Origin: Dipteronia dyeriana
Lineage: Eukaryota > Streptophyta > Magnoliopsida > Sapindales > Sapindaceae
Assembly: GCA_032871835.1 (NCBI GenBank)
Contig: CM065299.1
Span: 99,392,652-99,456,651 of the forward strand
Direction: 5' to 3'
Length of the DNA stretch: 64,000 nucleotides
Shown: piece after piece, positions 46,072-58,389 of the stretch
Layout: each line of letters starts with the position of its first letter
How positions within the stretch are numbered: the first letter of the stretch is position 1
The notes under the pieces: generated by a model
The model's input: only the letters and a program-made list of their open reading frames with translations
What the model was told of the DNA's origin: nothing
The model's database searches: none
Made by a program: the position numbers and the translations under genes

Positions 46072-49000
46072 CTAGTCAACTGAAACAGGTTGCATGTTTT
46101 CAGCTTCTGTCCTCAGGTCTTGAAACAAAGCAGATGACAAGTATCTTTCCCCAAAGCTTGCATGAACAGTCTGAATTCAAAACCAATACACAGTCTTAGC
46201 AAAGATTAATTAATACTCAAACAACAGTTATTTGCACAATAAGAAGAAGCATTCAACTTTATAGTTTATTTGCATAGTTCACAATGTTGAGAATAGTGAA
46301 TGATATAAAAGATTGATGAGTTCACAAACGATGAATAGTGTTCCTTACCACAATAAGTTTGCCTCTGTTTTCTGGCATATTGGCAAGTTTTAATGCTGCA
46401 ACTGTATTGGCACCGGATGATATCCCAACCTACACAAACCAAAAAGTTTTGACAATAAGTTGAAAAGAACTTGAACTAACTAAGATGGTTCAAGAACTAA
46501 ATAAATAAATAAAAATGATGTCTAACAAGAGGCAAATGTGAGCTCTAATGATCTCATCAAGTTTCGAAAAATAGGTAGAAACAATGCAATTTCAAAAATA
46601 GCAAGATCAAGTCATGATTACCATAAGACCCTCCTTCAATGCCAATTGTCTAGCCATGTTTACAGAGTCTTCACTGGTAACCTGCAATAGAATTTGTCAA
46701 CTGTAACTTGAGCAAAATCGAAAATTTAACATCGAAGACACGAGACATGTCCTTTTTCGTTGTCATAGGAGGCAGTGGAGTGGTGGGTGTGGATGTATTT
46801 GGAATTTTTTTTGTTATGTGAAATGTGTAAATCAGCTTATTACCTCAAGAACTTTTTCCATAATATCCATGTCCAATATGTCTGGTTTGAATCCAACCCC
46901 ATTTCCAGTGATCAGATGAGGACCTATTTCAATTGAAACAAAATTATTTTCAGGTAATTGACTCCTGGGTCTAAAAGTTGCAAGAGAAGAAACAAATCAA
47001 TAGTCAAAATAACACAATGTTTACCTGGTTTGCCTCCATTCAATATGTTACTTTCAGCCGGTTCCACTCCATATATCTACAACAATAATATATATAAAAA
47101 ATCACAATGAAATTAAACTTGATATAAGGTGTCATTAATCACCAACACAACACGGAATAATTAATCACCTTGACATTGGGATTTTTCGACTTAAGATATT
47201 GCCCAACGCCAGATACAGTTCCTCCGCTGCCTATTCCCATCACAAAGATGTCAACTTTTCCCATAGTGTCCTCCCATATTTCAGGACCTGTAGTATCAAA
47301 ATGCACCTGTTTTTTTTTTTTGTCCACAAAAGATCAAAGTTAGCTGATTACAATCTTATGCAGTAAGCCAGTGATAGAACTGTTTGACATTAACGATGAG
47401 CGAAAGTAAATGCAAATGAATATAACAGAAATAATACAGCTACTTGAAACAAGTATAAGAAGAAAAAAAAATGAGTTTGGCAGTACCTTTGTATTGGCAG
47501 GATTTGAAAATTGCTGCAGCATGTGAGCATTTGGTGTGGATTCCAAAAGCTGGTAAGCCTTCTTAACTGTTCCTCCCATGCCCTTGGCAGGATCAGTGAG
47601 GATCAGATCAGCCCCGAACGCTCTCATAGTAACCCTTCTCTCCAAACTTGTGTAGGAAGGCATGGTTAGAACCATCTTGTATCCTTTCATGGCCGCGATG
47701 AATGCCATACTTATCCCCATATTCCCCGACGTAGGCTCTATCAGAATTGTCTAATGCAGGACCAATTGACAAGTTAGCAAAAATTTAAGGACAGATTAAA
47801 ACATATCAAGTATATATATGATCAATTGAACAATCTGATGCAGCTGATCAATATATCAGCTAACCTTTCCAGGAGTAATTAAGTTCTTCCTTTCCGCGTC
47901 CTCAATCATGGCCAATGCAGGTCTGGTAATACAAACAGAAGAAATTAAGATATATAATCTCCACCATTTGAACTCTAATAAGGTGATCTGGATTGAATAA
48001 AATTATGATAAAAGTGGAACACAAAGTGTTAGAAATATATGTACCTGTCTTTGATGCTAGAAGTGGGCTGGAACATCTCTTGTTTGACAGCAATATAAGC
48101 TCCACATCCTTCAGTGACTTTGTTAAGATACACAAGGGGACTTTTCCCGATCGTCTGAAGATAAGCAAAAAAAAAAAAAACTGTCAGTAAAGAGAAAATT
48201 TAATTAAAAATGGTAGTGGAGAAATAAATAAAGTAATCATATGATTAATTAGCAGATTAAAGATATGGTGTTTTAAATTTTTAGCATATAGGTTTTGTCC
48301 ATCCACATGCAGAGTGCTTAAACAAATTAATCAGAAATTCAAACAAATTTACCATAAAATTGAATTTGGTATATATATACACACTTAATTTTTAACATTC
48401 GATTAAAATTTAAAATACACTTAAATTGAAAAGAAAAAAAAACATGAATTTATATTCAAACATGCACTTCAATTTAAATATAAATTACTAATAAAGATTA
48501 AAAATCAAAGTTTAACATGTACTTGAAACTCATTTATAAACTTATAGATTACTAGATTATTTTATATATATATACTTATAATATTTTAAAAATATATATA
48601 TAAGTATCAGATTAAACTGGACGATACTGGACGTGAAATGATATGATGGTTTGACACATAACTAAACATAGTTATAAACCGGGTCAAAATGGTTGACACG
48701 ACCCAAACCCGTTTTAAGTGCTTTCAATCCGTACCAATGGATCAAAGCCCCGTCGGTTTGTGACGGGTCGAGATTTTTGTCATCTTATTACAAACCAAAA
48801 GAAAAAAGAAATCATAAAAAGATCAAATAATTCAATAATTATTACAAATAAATAAATAACCATTTTCCTATTTAAGTTTCCGTTACAAATTAGATAATGT
48901 TTTGTCCACGTGCAACTCATCATATGTGGCTGCAAGTAATAACAAAAAAAACGGACGTTTGATCTCGAGGAAACGTTTTTTTTTTTTTCCATTGATGGCC

Positions 49001-49341
49001 TAGGAATCTGTTCAGATGAAAAGAAGAAGAAGAACACAAAGTACGCAACCCAGAACTCTATGATAGTGAAAAATAAGTGAAAGCTCATAATCACATATAT
49101 ATATATCATATTGCATTAAGAAGTGAAAGAATAGAGAGAGATATATGGATAGATAAATTACTTGAGAAACATCTCTCTTGATGTTGGTACCAGGGAGATC
49201 TTTGGGCAAATCTCTGATTCTCTGAGCAAATGATGAAGAATCAACGTTTGGTTGAGTGGAGACCAACCTCCTCAACATGGGTAATTCGTTGCATAGTACA
49301 GATCTTCTCTTCGAGAGACTCTTCAAAACAGCAGCCGCCAT
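46072..49341 (-). CDS. CYSC1: mitochondrial L-3-cyanoalanine synthase (CAS/CYSC1 class)
   Basis: Ten exons on minus: 49341-49162, 48154-48045, 47922-47865, 47750-47487, 47306-47169, 47076-47025, 46923-46844, 46681-46622, 46429-46349, 46170-46072. All are GT-AG and join in phase to 373 residues. The N terminus ([16 protein letters not shown], Arg-rich, no acids) looks like a mitochondrial presequence, followed by [19 protein letters not shown] as in known cyanoalanine synthases. The PLP lysine is K95 in SSIKDR. The substrate loop is PTSGNMG (122-128), with Met where O-acetylserine sulfhydrylases have Thr, which favours the cyanoalanine class. The phosphate loop [10 protein letters not shown] and the end SFGERYLSS are intact. 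The reaction is cysteine plus cyanide to 3-cyanoalanine plus sulfide, which clears cyanide made with ethylene. The ATG at 49341 is chosen; an in-frame TTG upstream is not needed. Confidence 0.95.
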
Positions 49342-49580
49342 TGATGGAAAGCTCAATTGAGAAAGAACAAAAGGACCAGCTGATCTGACTGAAGAAGTGA
49401 AGAGGTGGATCTGTGGATAGAGAAAACAGGGGGGGATGAATGATGATAGTAGAATGAATGTGTGTGTGTGAGTGAGAGAGATAGAGAGAGACTGTTTTTA
49501 TAGGGTCGTTCTTATGGGTCTGATAGATTCTTGTTTTTTAATGAAATTGTCAAATCAAAATAAGTAAACAATATGTATCG
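49342..49580 (-). promoter_or_regulatory. leader and promoter region of the cyanoalanine synthase gene
   Basis: On minus, the sense strand upstream of the ATG is rich in CT (CTCTCTCTATCTCTCTCACTC near 49,490-49,470). TATAAAAACAG at 49,502-49,492 is a good TATA box about 155 bases before the ATG. Confidence 0.6.
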
Positions 49581-50628
49581 AGAGTCGTGATTTTTGGGGC
49601 ATTGGCGCCAATTGGTTGTTGGTCTTTTTTTTTTTTTTTTTTTTAAACTATAAATGGACAAATGGTGGTCGTAGGGAAAGAAAGAAAGAGTTGAGAATTT
49701 GAGATTCTCCGGAGATAGAACATGAGTTTTTTATTATCGAAAAAAGTAGAAATATAAGATCAAAATGGTACGGTAAGTAAGTTATTTTTATATATAAATC
49801 TTAAGATTGTATTAAAGTTGTATTTGAGATTGTCTTTATTTGATAAATAATTATTTATTTTTTAAATTTTAATTAAATAGATATTTAGTAAATTTTTAAA
49901 AAACAACTTATTTTTTAATTTATAATTATTTATTTTTTAAATTTTAATTAAATAGATGTTTAGTAAATTTTTAAAAAACAATTTATTTTTTAATTTACTC
50001 CTTTAATAAATAGCTTGTAAGAAGTTGGTTGACGGTTGTTTTTTGAAGTATAAATTAGTTTATTGCTTATGTAATTTCCAGAATAACATCTCCATTTTGT
50101 TAAAGGACAATATTACTTTGATATTTAATAATAATATAATAACAAATTTAAAATTTCTTTTGACAAAAATAAAAATTGAAAATTAAAAAATCTAAAACTG
50201 GGACCGGTGACCACTGACGGAAGTCGATGTCGATGGAGGAGGACCGGCTTTCTCCGACGATGAAGTTGCCGGAGGAAACCAGCTCTCTCCGACCTCAAAC
50301 TCAGTTTCGTCTTCTTCCACCTCATCATTCAATCACGACTTCCTCAAAACGTCATCGTTTCATGCCTGTTAAAGTTTCGTTGTACACATGTCGAGTGTCA
50401 TGATTTATGGGGCATTGGCAGCAATTGGTTGTTGTTGTTTTTTTCAAAAAAAAAACTATAAATGAACAAATGGTGGTTGTAAAGAAAGAAAGGGTTGAGA
50501 ATTTGAGATTCTCCCTTGAAATGAGATAATATAGAGATAAAACATGAATATTTTAATATCAACAAGAGTAGTAATATACGATCCAAATCATATAATAAAT
50601 AAGTTATTTTCACATACAAATCTTAGGA
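49581..50628. repeat. direct repeat pair, about 805 bp apart
   Basis: 49581-49790 and 50392-50628 share GGGGCATTGGC, a T run, ACTATAAATG-ACAAATGGTGG, AAAGAAAG and TTGAGAATTTGAGATTCTCC in order, with diverged ends TAAGTTATTTT-ACAAATCTTA. Between them lie a 75-bp tandem pair (49849-49923 and 49924-49998, nearly identical) and a more GC-rich patch (50,200-50,340) that may be a captured gene fragment, not identified. Confidence 0.8.
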
Positions 50629-51055
50629 ACTGATTGTTTTTTTATCTAAAGTCTTATAAGACTTAATTTGTCAGACATATATATAAGTCTTATAAATTAA
50701 GATACTATGTTTGTTTTTTTTTTCATTTTAGATGACTTAATACAAATGTAGAATTGATTAAGTTGTGTTAGGGTTTTTTTAAAATTGAAATTTTTTGAAA
50801 AATTAATTTTTAGGATTTTATTATGTGTGGATAAAATTGTAAATGTATGAATTGTTATAACATATTTGTGAAAAATTATTAAAAAAACTCTAATGTATCA
50901 CCTTTTTTAATAAGACAAAAGTAAAAAAAAAAATTAGTTTTTCTATAAGATATATATATATATATATTAAAATAACATATAAATCGAAAAAATGATTTAT
51001 CTTAATATAAGGTATAAAAGACAATAAGTCTTATGGTGAAAAAACAAACACCCCA
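50628..51055. mobile_element. possible MITE
   Basis: The left end ACTGATTGTTTTTTTATC and the inverted right end GGTGTTTGTTTTTTCACC, both followed by AAGTCTTAT/TAAGACTTAT words, suggest inverted termini; TTA lies outside both. AT-rich interior, no coding capacity. The similarity is partly low-complexity. Confidence 0.4.
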
Positions 51056-51369
51056 TTAGATTATGTTAAATGGATAAACTTAATTTAAATTTCAAACTAA
51101 ATGATATGGTAAGTGAATTTATATCATGCTAAATTGAAGAACTTAATCCAAATTTCAAATAATATGGCAAGTTAATTTTTCATTAACTATTATAAAATAG
51201 TTTTAAAGACATAAAATCATTTAATTAAAAATAAAGTGATCTATTTGTATGGCTGCTTCTTTGATTTGTATAGAAATAATGGAAGTGGAGGTTGCCGAAT
51301 TAAAAGGCATGTCAGAAGGAATTTATTTGGCTTATGTGATAATGTGAATATTGGGTTATGTGAAGTCAG

Positions 51370-51966
51370 ATACAGGTGAAAAAAACAATTCTGGCAGGTG
51401 GCGCAGCGGAGGCAGTGACCCATACCGCGGCACACACAGCGAAAAATCACAGAGGAGACATGCTGTGCGTACCACGGCGCAGACAAGATGCACTCACCGC
51501 GGTCTGTGGAGCGGAGTTTCACAGACGTGTTACGTGTTGTGGACCGCGGCGTAGGCAAGTGCCCACACAGCGGTCCAGATCGCGGTAAAGACGGATTTCG
51601 TGAGAAATAGGAAATCCTGGGTGCACAAGTAATTTAAATAGGAAATAGATTCCAATTGGGACTTTGACTAACCCTAGTGCTCTCATATAAATACTACCAT
51701 TCTTTGTACTTAAAAAAGTGAGAAGAATTGAGTAGAAAAAAATAGTGTTTGAGAGAGAAAATTGCTAAAGAGAGAGCAATTGTAGAGGGGCCGAAAGAGA
51801 GACAAAGAGATTGTAATCAACTATGAGATATAATGGATTGAATACGGTACATTCCGTAAACATAGGTAAATTGTTTAACCGCGTAAAATCTTTTATTCCT
51901 TCTTTTATCATTCTTTTCTATTTTATGTTTGAGATCCGTGTGATTGCAATTTTTTCTCTGAAACAG
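51370..51966 (+). mobile_element. probable solo LTR or LTR fragment
   Basis: A GC-rich island with repeated CCGCGG (51,425, 51,497, 51,543) and GCGG words leads to a TATA box (TATAAATA at about 51,687), a GA-rich transcribed-like stretch, an AACCGCGTAAAATC motif common near LTR ends, and a terminus CTCTGAAACA. No internal coding region or partner LTR lies nearby. The 5' limit is not clear and no target duplication was found. Confidence 0.4.
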
Positions 51967-53324
51967 TGAGGAATGTGTATTTTATTAAATCTAGATTAAA
52001 CCTAGACATTTTTATTCTTAGAAATGTGTATTTTATTCTTAGAAATGTCTACTTCACATCACCTCTCGTCTATGATTTTTTTGCCCAATCATATATTACC
52101 CTTTATATATATATTATAATAATTATAAACAAAATTTTGAATTTAAATTTATACAAACATGAATTTATTTATATGAAATAATTTTATAAAAACAAGTGAA
52201 AAGCTTTGAATACACTGTTATGATACATATATACATAGCTGCGTTAGAAAATTTTATCCGGAAGATAATAGTCTCAACATATATATTTTTTAAAATAACA
52301 TTAAAATAAATTATTATTGATAACCATCTACGTCATTTAGATAAAAAAAATTAAACAATTTAACATTAATAACAATTTTTATTTAATTTATATCGTATGA
52401 AATAAATATGATTAATTCATAAATTTAAAGAAAATTGTATAGGTCGGATATATTTTGAAAATTTGAAATTTCGAATCAAATGTGATTCACTAAATAACAA
52501 TTCTCCTAGTTAAAATGATTATAGTTTTTCTGAAATTGTATCAAAATAGCTTCTTTGAAAACTATAAGTATTTTCCCTAAGAATAAAAGGGTAATAATAT
52601 GTTGACAAAAGCATATTGGCTTTGTGTGTCATATATGTTATAATAAAGGTGGGACCTTCCTTTGGGTGGAGTACTTTCTGCGGTGCATGTATCGAATTAT
52701 TTGAAGCTGGCGGCTACGAACCGGGACGTCTCTGGTTGGGGTTCGAACTATTTAATGATATTAATAAAAATTGGGATTTAATATAAAAGTTAGAACAATG
52801 TCAGTCAGTATCTAAAATACTGACCTCACCAATAAAAATATAATATGAGTTTTTTTTTTCTTTTACTTTTTAATTTTTTCTTACAAATTGAGTATTGACG
52901 GGTCAGTATCCGAATATTGTTCTAAAAAATTATTATCAATAAATAAAGGTTAGCAATTCAATTGGACTAGGTTCGCAAATAAAATGGACTATGACAGAGT
53001 CATGAAGTGAATAAATGACGATTTTGACTAGATTAGCAAATAAATGTAGTTATTCAATTGGTCTCTCTTTAAAAATAAAAACCGAACTCTCAAATAATGT
53101 AAAACTAAGTTTGATATGTTGAATCAATTGGGTTTGATGTTTATTTATATTAAATTGAACTAGATATATATAATTGAGCCTTATTAAAAAAAACAATATT
53201 TGAAATTGGGTCCTGGTTATACTAAAATAAATTGGATCTGAGACCCCAAAAGAAGAATAAGCGGATTTGACCATTTGGGGGCTCCAACAAAATGTTGGGC
53301 TTGCTGCCCATATGGGCCGCCCCT
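51967..53324. other. AT-rich spacer
   Basis: I see no gene. A short GC-richer patch at 52,640-52,750 and a phrase at 53,280-53,330 (GGGCTTGCTGCCCATATGGGCCGCCCC region) look like element debris but match nothing that I can name. Confidence 0.5.
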
Positions 53325-54885
53325 GCTACGAACGGTCAAATGCCTTTTGGTTTGTCGAGAGTCCCTTCGTGGTCGGAGTATGTAATGTCTCACATTTGCT
53401 TATAGGACCGTAAAAATGCGGGGAAATCTCTTTTCCTTACGGTAGTATATACCTCTTGATTATGGATAGTATATATCTAAGGTGTATGTATAAATGTGTG
53501 GTGCTTGATCTCTCTCGATATCGATAGATACATGACATGTGATCTTGATTTTTGTAGGAAAATTATATGCAAAAAGTGAAAATATCTAAAAGAAAAAAAA
53601 ACAAAGTTCCCATGATATATCCATCGGTATTTGTGTAATTTAAGGATATCGATATAGATATGTGATATAATAACTTTCCCGTAAAATGTAGTAAAATATA
53701 CATATCGATAAACTTATAGTCTATTTTTACATAATATGTTGATATATCCATTAAATATCCACAGTATTTCCATGAAATATTGGTGATATATCTGGCAGTA
53801 TAAAATGAAAAACTGATGATACTCCCTACTACTTTTATCTACATTTTTATTTTTATTTTTATTTTTTAAATTTGATGTAACATATATATATATGTGTGAT
53901 TTAAAAAAAATACAATACTTCAGGATTTTCGAGGAGTGGAAAGGTTTTACCACGTACTTGGTCAACTTCATCTTGTTATATATTTCTACGATAAGAAGCT
54001 TGTGAACGGAACAAACATAAAATATATTTTTTTAACTATTGGTAAATGCTTAATCACGGTGGGAAATGGCAACCAATGATAAAAATATTCATATCGATGA
54101 ATATATGGTTTAAATTTTGCATTATCATTTCGAAAGCTCCTTCTCACATAGTTCTATGGCTCACCTATGGAATATTCGTGATTATATATATAACCATGCA
54201 AAATTTATGACATGGTGTCAATATTGTATGAATCAAGATAATAATCACACTATGTGTTGAACCACATAGATCTCCTTTTAGTATTAAAATTTATATGTCA
54301 TGTGTAATTAAAAATATTAGAGAATAACATTTTAATGGAAGATTTCCATTTTTATATTGTTCGTGTGCATTATATTTATATTTATTCCACATATTTTAGA
54401 TAATATATATATATATATATATATATGAAGAAAATACGGTTATTTTAGATTATTGATTATTTTAATATATATTTTTCAAGTTTCATTAACAAATTTAATG
54501 TTTTTAGCCAAACTTGTATACTTTACTTAAATTTTATGTGAATATTCATTGATATTGATATTTTGACTAATTTACAGTACCAATATATCCATCGACCTTA
54601 ATATTTTAATCCTTAGACGTTGGTCATATGACTTTTCAAGGAGGTGGGAGTAGTTTGCCAAGTGTCCCATGGTGGTTGAAGTATATAATGTCTTGTATTT
54701 GTTTACAAAATTGTAAAATGTGGAGAAAACTCATTCCTTTAATAGGAGTATATTACCCCTTTGAGATAATATATCTAAAATGCACATGCAGACATACAAT
54801 GCTTGATCTATACAGATATAAATAGACACGTGAGTTGTGGTTTTGATTTTTGTTGGGGAATTAGATCTAAAACGTGAAGACAACA
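53325..54885 (+). repeat. diverged direct-repeat pair, possibly LTRs of a small element
   Basis: 53325-53580 and 54610-54885 align in order: TGTCGAGAGTCCCTTCGTGG / TGCCAAGTGTCCCATGGTGG, GTATGTAATGTCTCACATTTG / GTATATAATGTCTTGTATTTG, ATGCGGGGAAA / ATGTGGAGAAA, GTGCTTGATCT / ATGCTTGATCT, GATTTTTGT. The middle has recurrent ATATCGATA and ATATCCAT words. GTCCCACAT-like starts are common in plant LTRs, so a TRIM-like element of about 1.5 kb is possible; no primer-binding site was confirmed. Confidence 0.5.
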
Positions 54886-55316
54886 ATGGATATGTATATT
54901 TTTTTTTATGCTAAATAGATATGTATATCGGTAACTTCTTGTTGACATCAAAATTTTATATGTATTTGTAAGACGTCAGTGAGGTCACCACCCACGGTAT
55001 ATAGATCACTTTGATTCATTTGGTCTTATGTCGACCCATGATGTATTGTCTATTTTGAACTATTAGACCTTGTGGTGGTTTTGTCCTTAAAATGGACTTC
55101 GGTTGTTTAATGCTAATCTTTACTTATTTACAATCATTTTAGTCAAGAGTCATATGTACTGCAGACTTAACGGGGTTAAGACCGGCCCTTACTTATATAC
55201 AAGCTTTCAGTTAAGTATAGTCACTAGTATGTATTTCCTTTTTTTGGGACTTCTTTAGGGCCATTTGTATACGTACGGGGTATCATCCATTTTAGACCTT
55301 GTGATTTTATCTTTTA

Positions 55317-55915
55317 GGGTACGTTTGGTACAGAAATGGGATATGACAAGGTGAGACGAGACGAGACGAGACAGGACATAACAGAACATGTTGTTTTATA
55401 TGTGTTTGGAAAGCCTGAGACAGAACTGTTAACTGTACTGTTATACGTTTGGTATAGCTGAGAGTCTGGGACAGAACGGGACAATATGTTCAAATGACCA
55501 GAATACCCCTATTATATATATATAATATTTATTATATATATATTATATATTTTTTATAATATTATTATATATAAATATTATATATCATTATATATACAAT
55601 GTGTGATAATATATGTATATATATATATATATAAAAAGATATATTATATATAATATATACAATAATATAATACATACTATTTTATATATTATTATTAGTA
55701 TATATTATTAAACATGCTGAATTTTTTTGAAATTTTAAAAGTAAAATAGTCTTTTTTACTTGTCCCATATCATGGAACAACCTTGTCCTAGGGTCTTGGA
55801 TAGGATAAAATTTGGTGTTTTTTATCTCACCTTATTCCGTCCAGTCCCATATAAAGACATGTCAAACGTGGGATAAGAGAGTTTTCTCACCTTGTCCCGT
55901 ATACCAAACGTACCC
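55317..55915. mobile_element. PIF/Harbinger MITE with TTA target duplication
   Basis: The ends GGGTACGTTTGGTACAGAAA and, inverted, GGGTACGTTTGGTATACGGG match well, and TTA lies outside each end (55314-55316, 55916-55918). Subterminal GAGAC/GACGA words and AAGGTGAGA occur near both ends. The 599-bp element has an AT-rich core and no coding capacity. The terminus closely resembles that of the larger element starting at 56094. Confidence 0.85.
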
Positions 55916-57951
55916 TTAAGCTCATCATAGAGTAAAGGCTGATCTTTACTTAGTTATATTCAGCACTTTGAAGGAACCCTTAACAACACCTATAAACTTG
56001 TAATATTTGTTTATATATATAACACCTATAAATTTAGCAAATAAATGTAACAAACAAGATTTAAAGATAAATTAGTTGTGCATACAGCATATAGGGTGCG
56101 TTTGGTACACGGGACGAGACAACTTTTTGTTGTCCCATGTTTGGTGCGCCATTAGCATGGGACGGGACAGAACAACATGAGAAAAAAACCATAAAAACTT
56201 GTCCCACCTCATACCCTTGGTCAGACTTGTCCCATGCATGGGACAAGTCAGGAAAAAACATTTTTACCCTCAAAGCTTTTTAAATTCACAAAACTATCAA
56301 CAATAAAAAAAACTAACCCTGAAATCAGGTTTCACTCTCACTCACTCATCATTGGTCGCTTTTCTATCTCTCAGACCCGCCGGTTGCAGATCCATCTTCG
56401 ACGGGGTCACGTGAACTCGCCGTCGTCGGGGTCACGTGAACTCGTCGTCATCGGGGTCACACATCCTCTATTCACACAAAAACAGTCGTTGGCGCCTCTC
56501 ATATCTCACCTCACAACTCGATTCACTTCGTCTCCAGTTCAGGCGTCACCGCTGCCGTCGTCCGACCGAAATCGATTTCTCTATCACCTCTCATTATCTT
56601 GAGTGGGTTACTCGGCAAGTCTCTCTCATATCTCTACTCAAAATCACTTGTTATCTTTTTATTTATCTCATATTCTTTTCTATTTCATTATTATTTTCAG
56701 TTAATAATCTGATTTTTTTTTGTGAAATCCATGATTAGTTTAGCCAAATGATTTTGGGTGTCCTGTTCTGATCTGTTTTCAGACAATGTAGTTCTTTTCA
56801 CTTCAATTCATTTCCAGTAATCAGATTTTGGGTGTTGAGTTTGTCGGGACTGGTCTGGTGTCATTTTTGGGTGTCCTGTTCTGATCTGTTTTGGTGGTTT
56901 TTGGTGTTTTTTCTTTGTGTTTGGGGTGTGGATTGATTCGGTCTAGATGGATTCATGTTTTGCCTTTGACAGGCAGTTGCACATTTTTATTTTCATAAGG
57001 GATCATAGTTTGAAACTTAACCCAAATATTTGATCATGTATATGCCGTTTATATGTCAAATCAGTTCCTAAATATTGTTGAATGTTGTTGGATTTACAAG
57101 CCCATACTTTGAATTCAGTTTGTTCTTTAATTTAGTTTATGTTGTAGAGATGATACTTGTGTACATGTTCCTTTATGACAGAAGTCTGCATGCATCATTA
57201 TAGTTTCATTTAAAAAAAAAACCCACACTATTTGTTAGTAATGTCTACCTGCTTTCACGTTGTAGCAAAAAATAGAATGTACTAGCCCTAGTGAAAGATG
57301 TTAAGAATGCATTTGAAGGGAGTTGGGTGCAAAGCTTAAGGTACACTTTTTCTACAAATTTGGGGCCCTAGGTTGCATTTCAAACAAGTTCAGATGGTTA
57401 AGTTGCATTTCAAACAAGTTCAAAGAAGCTTTGGCTGGCTTCTAACTTCTAACTGCTAGGTTGCATTTCAGATGTTGGACCTGAAGCAGTTTTCTAGAAA
57501 CTGCATCCGTATGAGTTACATCATTAACTATTGACACCAGTATATCAGCTCATTATTTCTTTTTGTCTTTCTTTATGTCCTTCCAAGATACAAATAAGTG
57601 GATCATATGAGAACATAATTACATCTTCAGTTTTCACTATTTTGAATAAGTTAAATAAATGTGGGGTGGGAATGTGGAATGATAAAATTTACAGTAGCCA
57701 GTAGGGATCATTTTTCTTATCATTTTCAAATGTTTTTTTCAAGTGCAGCATCTCTCATATACGTCTCAATTTTTTCTTTCCAAGAGGTTGATGTTGATCT
57801 TCTTCCTCATGTAACTTGATTGTTTTGCATGATTTTCTGGTTGTTATTTAATATGTGTACCCACAAGTGCCTAATAGAATGTTGACAAGATTGATGATTA
57901 ATTTCATTATGTTCCTCTATCAAATTTCATGTATATTCATTAACATTATTG

Positions 57952-57954
<3 letters not shown>

Positions 57955-57998
<44 letters not shown>

Positions 57999-58010
57999 AT
58001 ATATTATTTT
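57955..58010. repeat. AT microsatellite
   Basis: A nearly pure AT dinucleotide run in the Harbinger non-coding part, interrupted once by TT. Confidence 0.95.
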
Positions 58011-58389
58011 TTTAGTTAATCACTATTTTAGACTAAGTGTGGGAAGTTGTATTGTGCTTAGATATTAAGTACTTTATTATGTAATTAGCTACTATTTTAT
58101 TTGTTTAAAATTATGACACTCATTGTATTTTTGAATTAGCTTTAGCAAGATATATGGATTAATTTGACTGAATATATGCTTGTTTGTTTGATTTGTGAAA
58201 TATGAAGGTATGGATGAAAGTGATAATCACTTGATTTTACTCATTAAAGCGTGGAGGCTTTACGTACATATGATGATGTGTTTTGCTTTATTACATGTTT
58301 ATTTGTTTGAATATGAGATAATGTGATATGAAAGGAGAAATTTAGGTCAAATGACATTTTGTAGGCTTCAAATTAGGTCAACATAAATA

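Noticed and set aside
49339..49356. Upstream in-frame TTG as start of the cyanoalanine synthase
   Set aside because: The ATG at 49341 gives a normal presequence and a length close to the family.
51241..51588. Overlapping open frames in the GC-rich island
   Set aside because: Open only because of high GC; the stretch looks like an LTR and no domain is recognisable.
56061..56738. Open frames at the start of the Harbinger element
   Set aside because: They lie in the terminal repeat and leader with tandem repeats; no match to element proteins.
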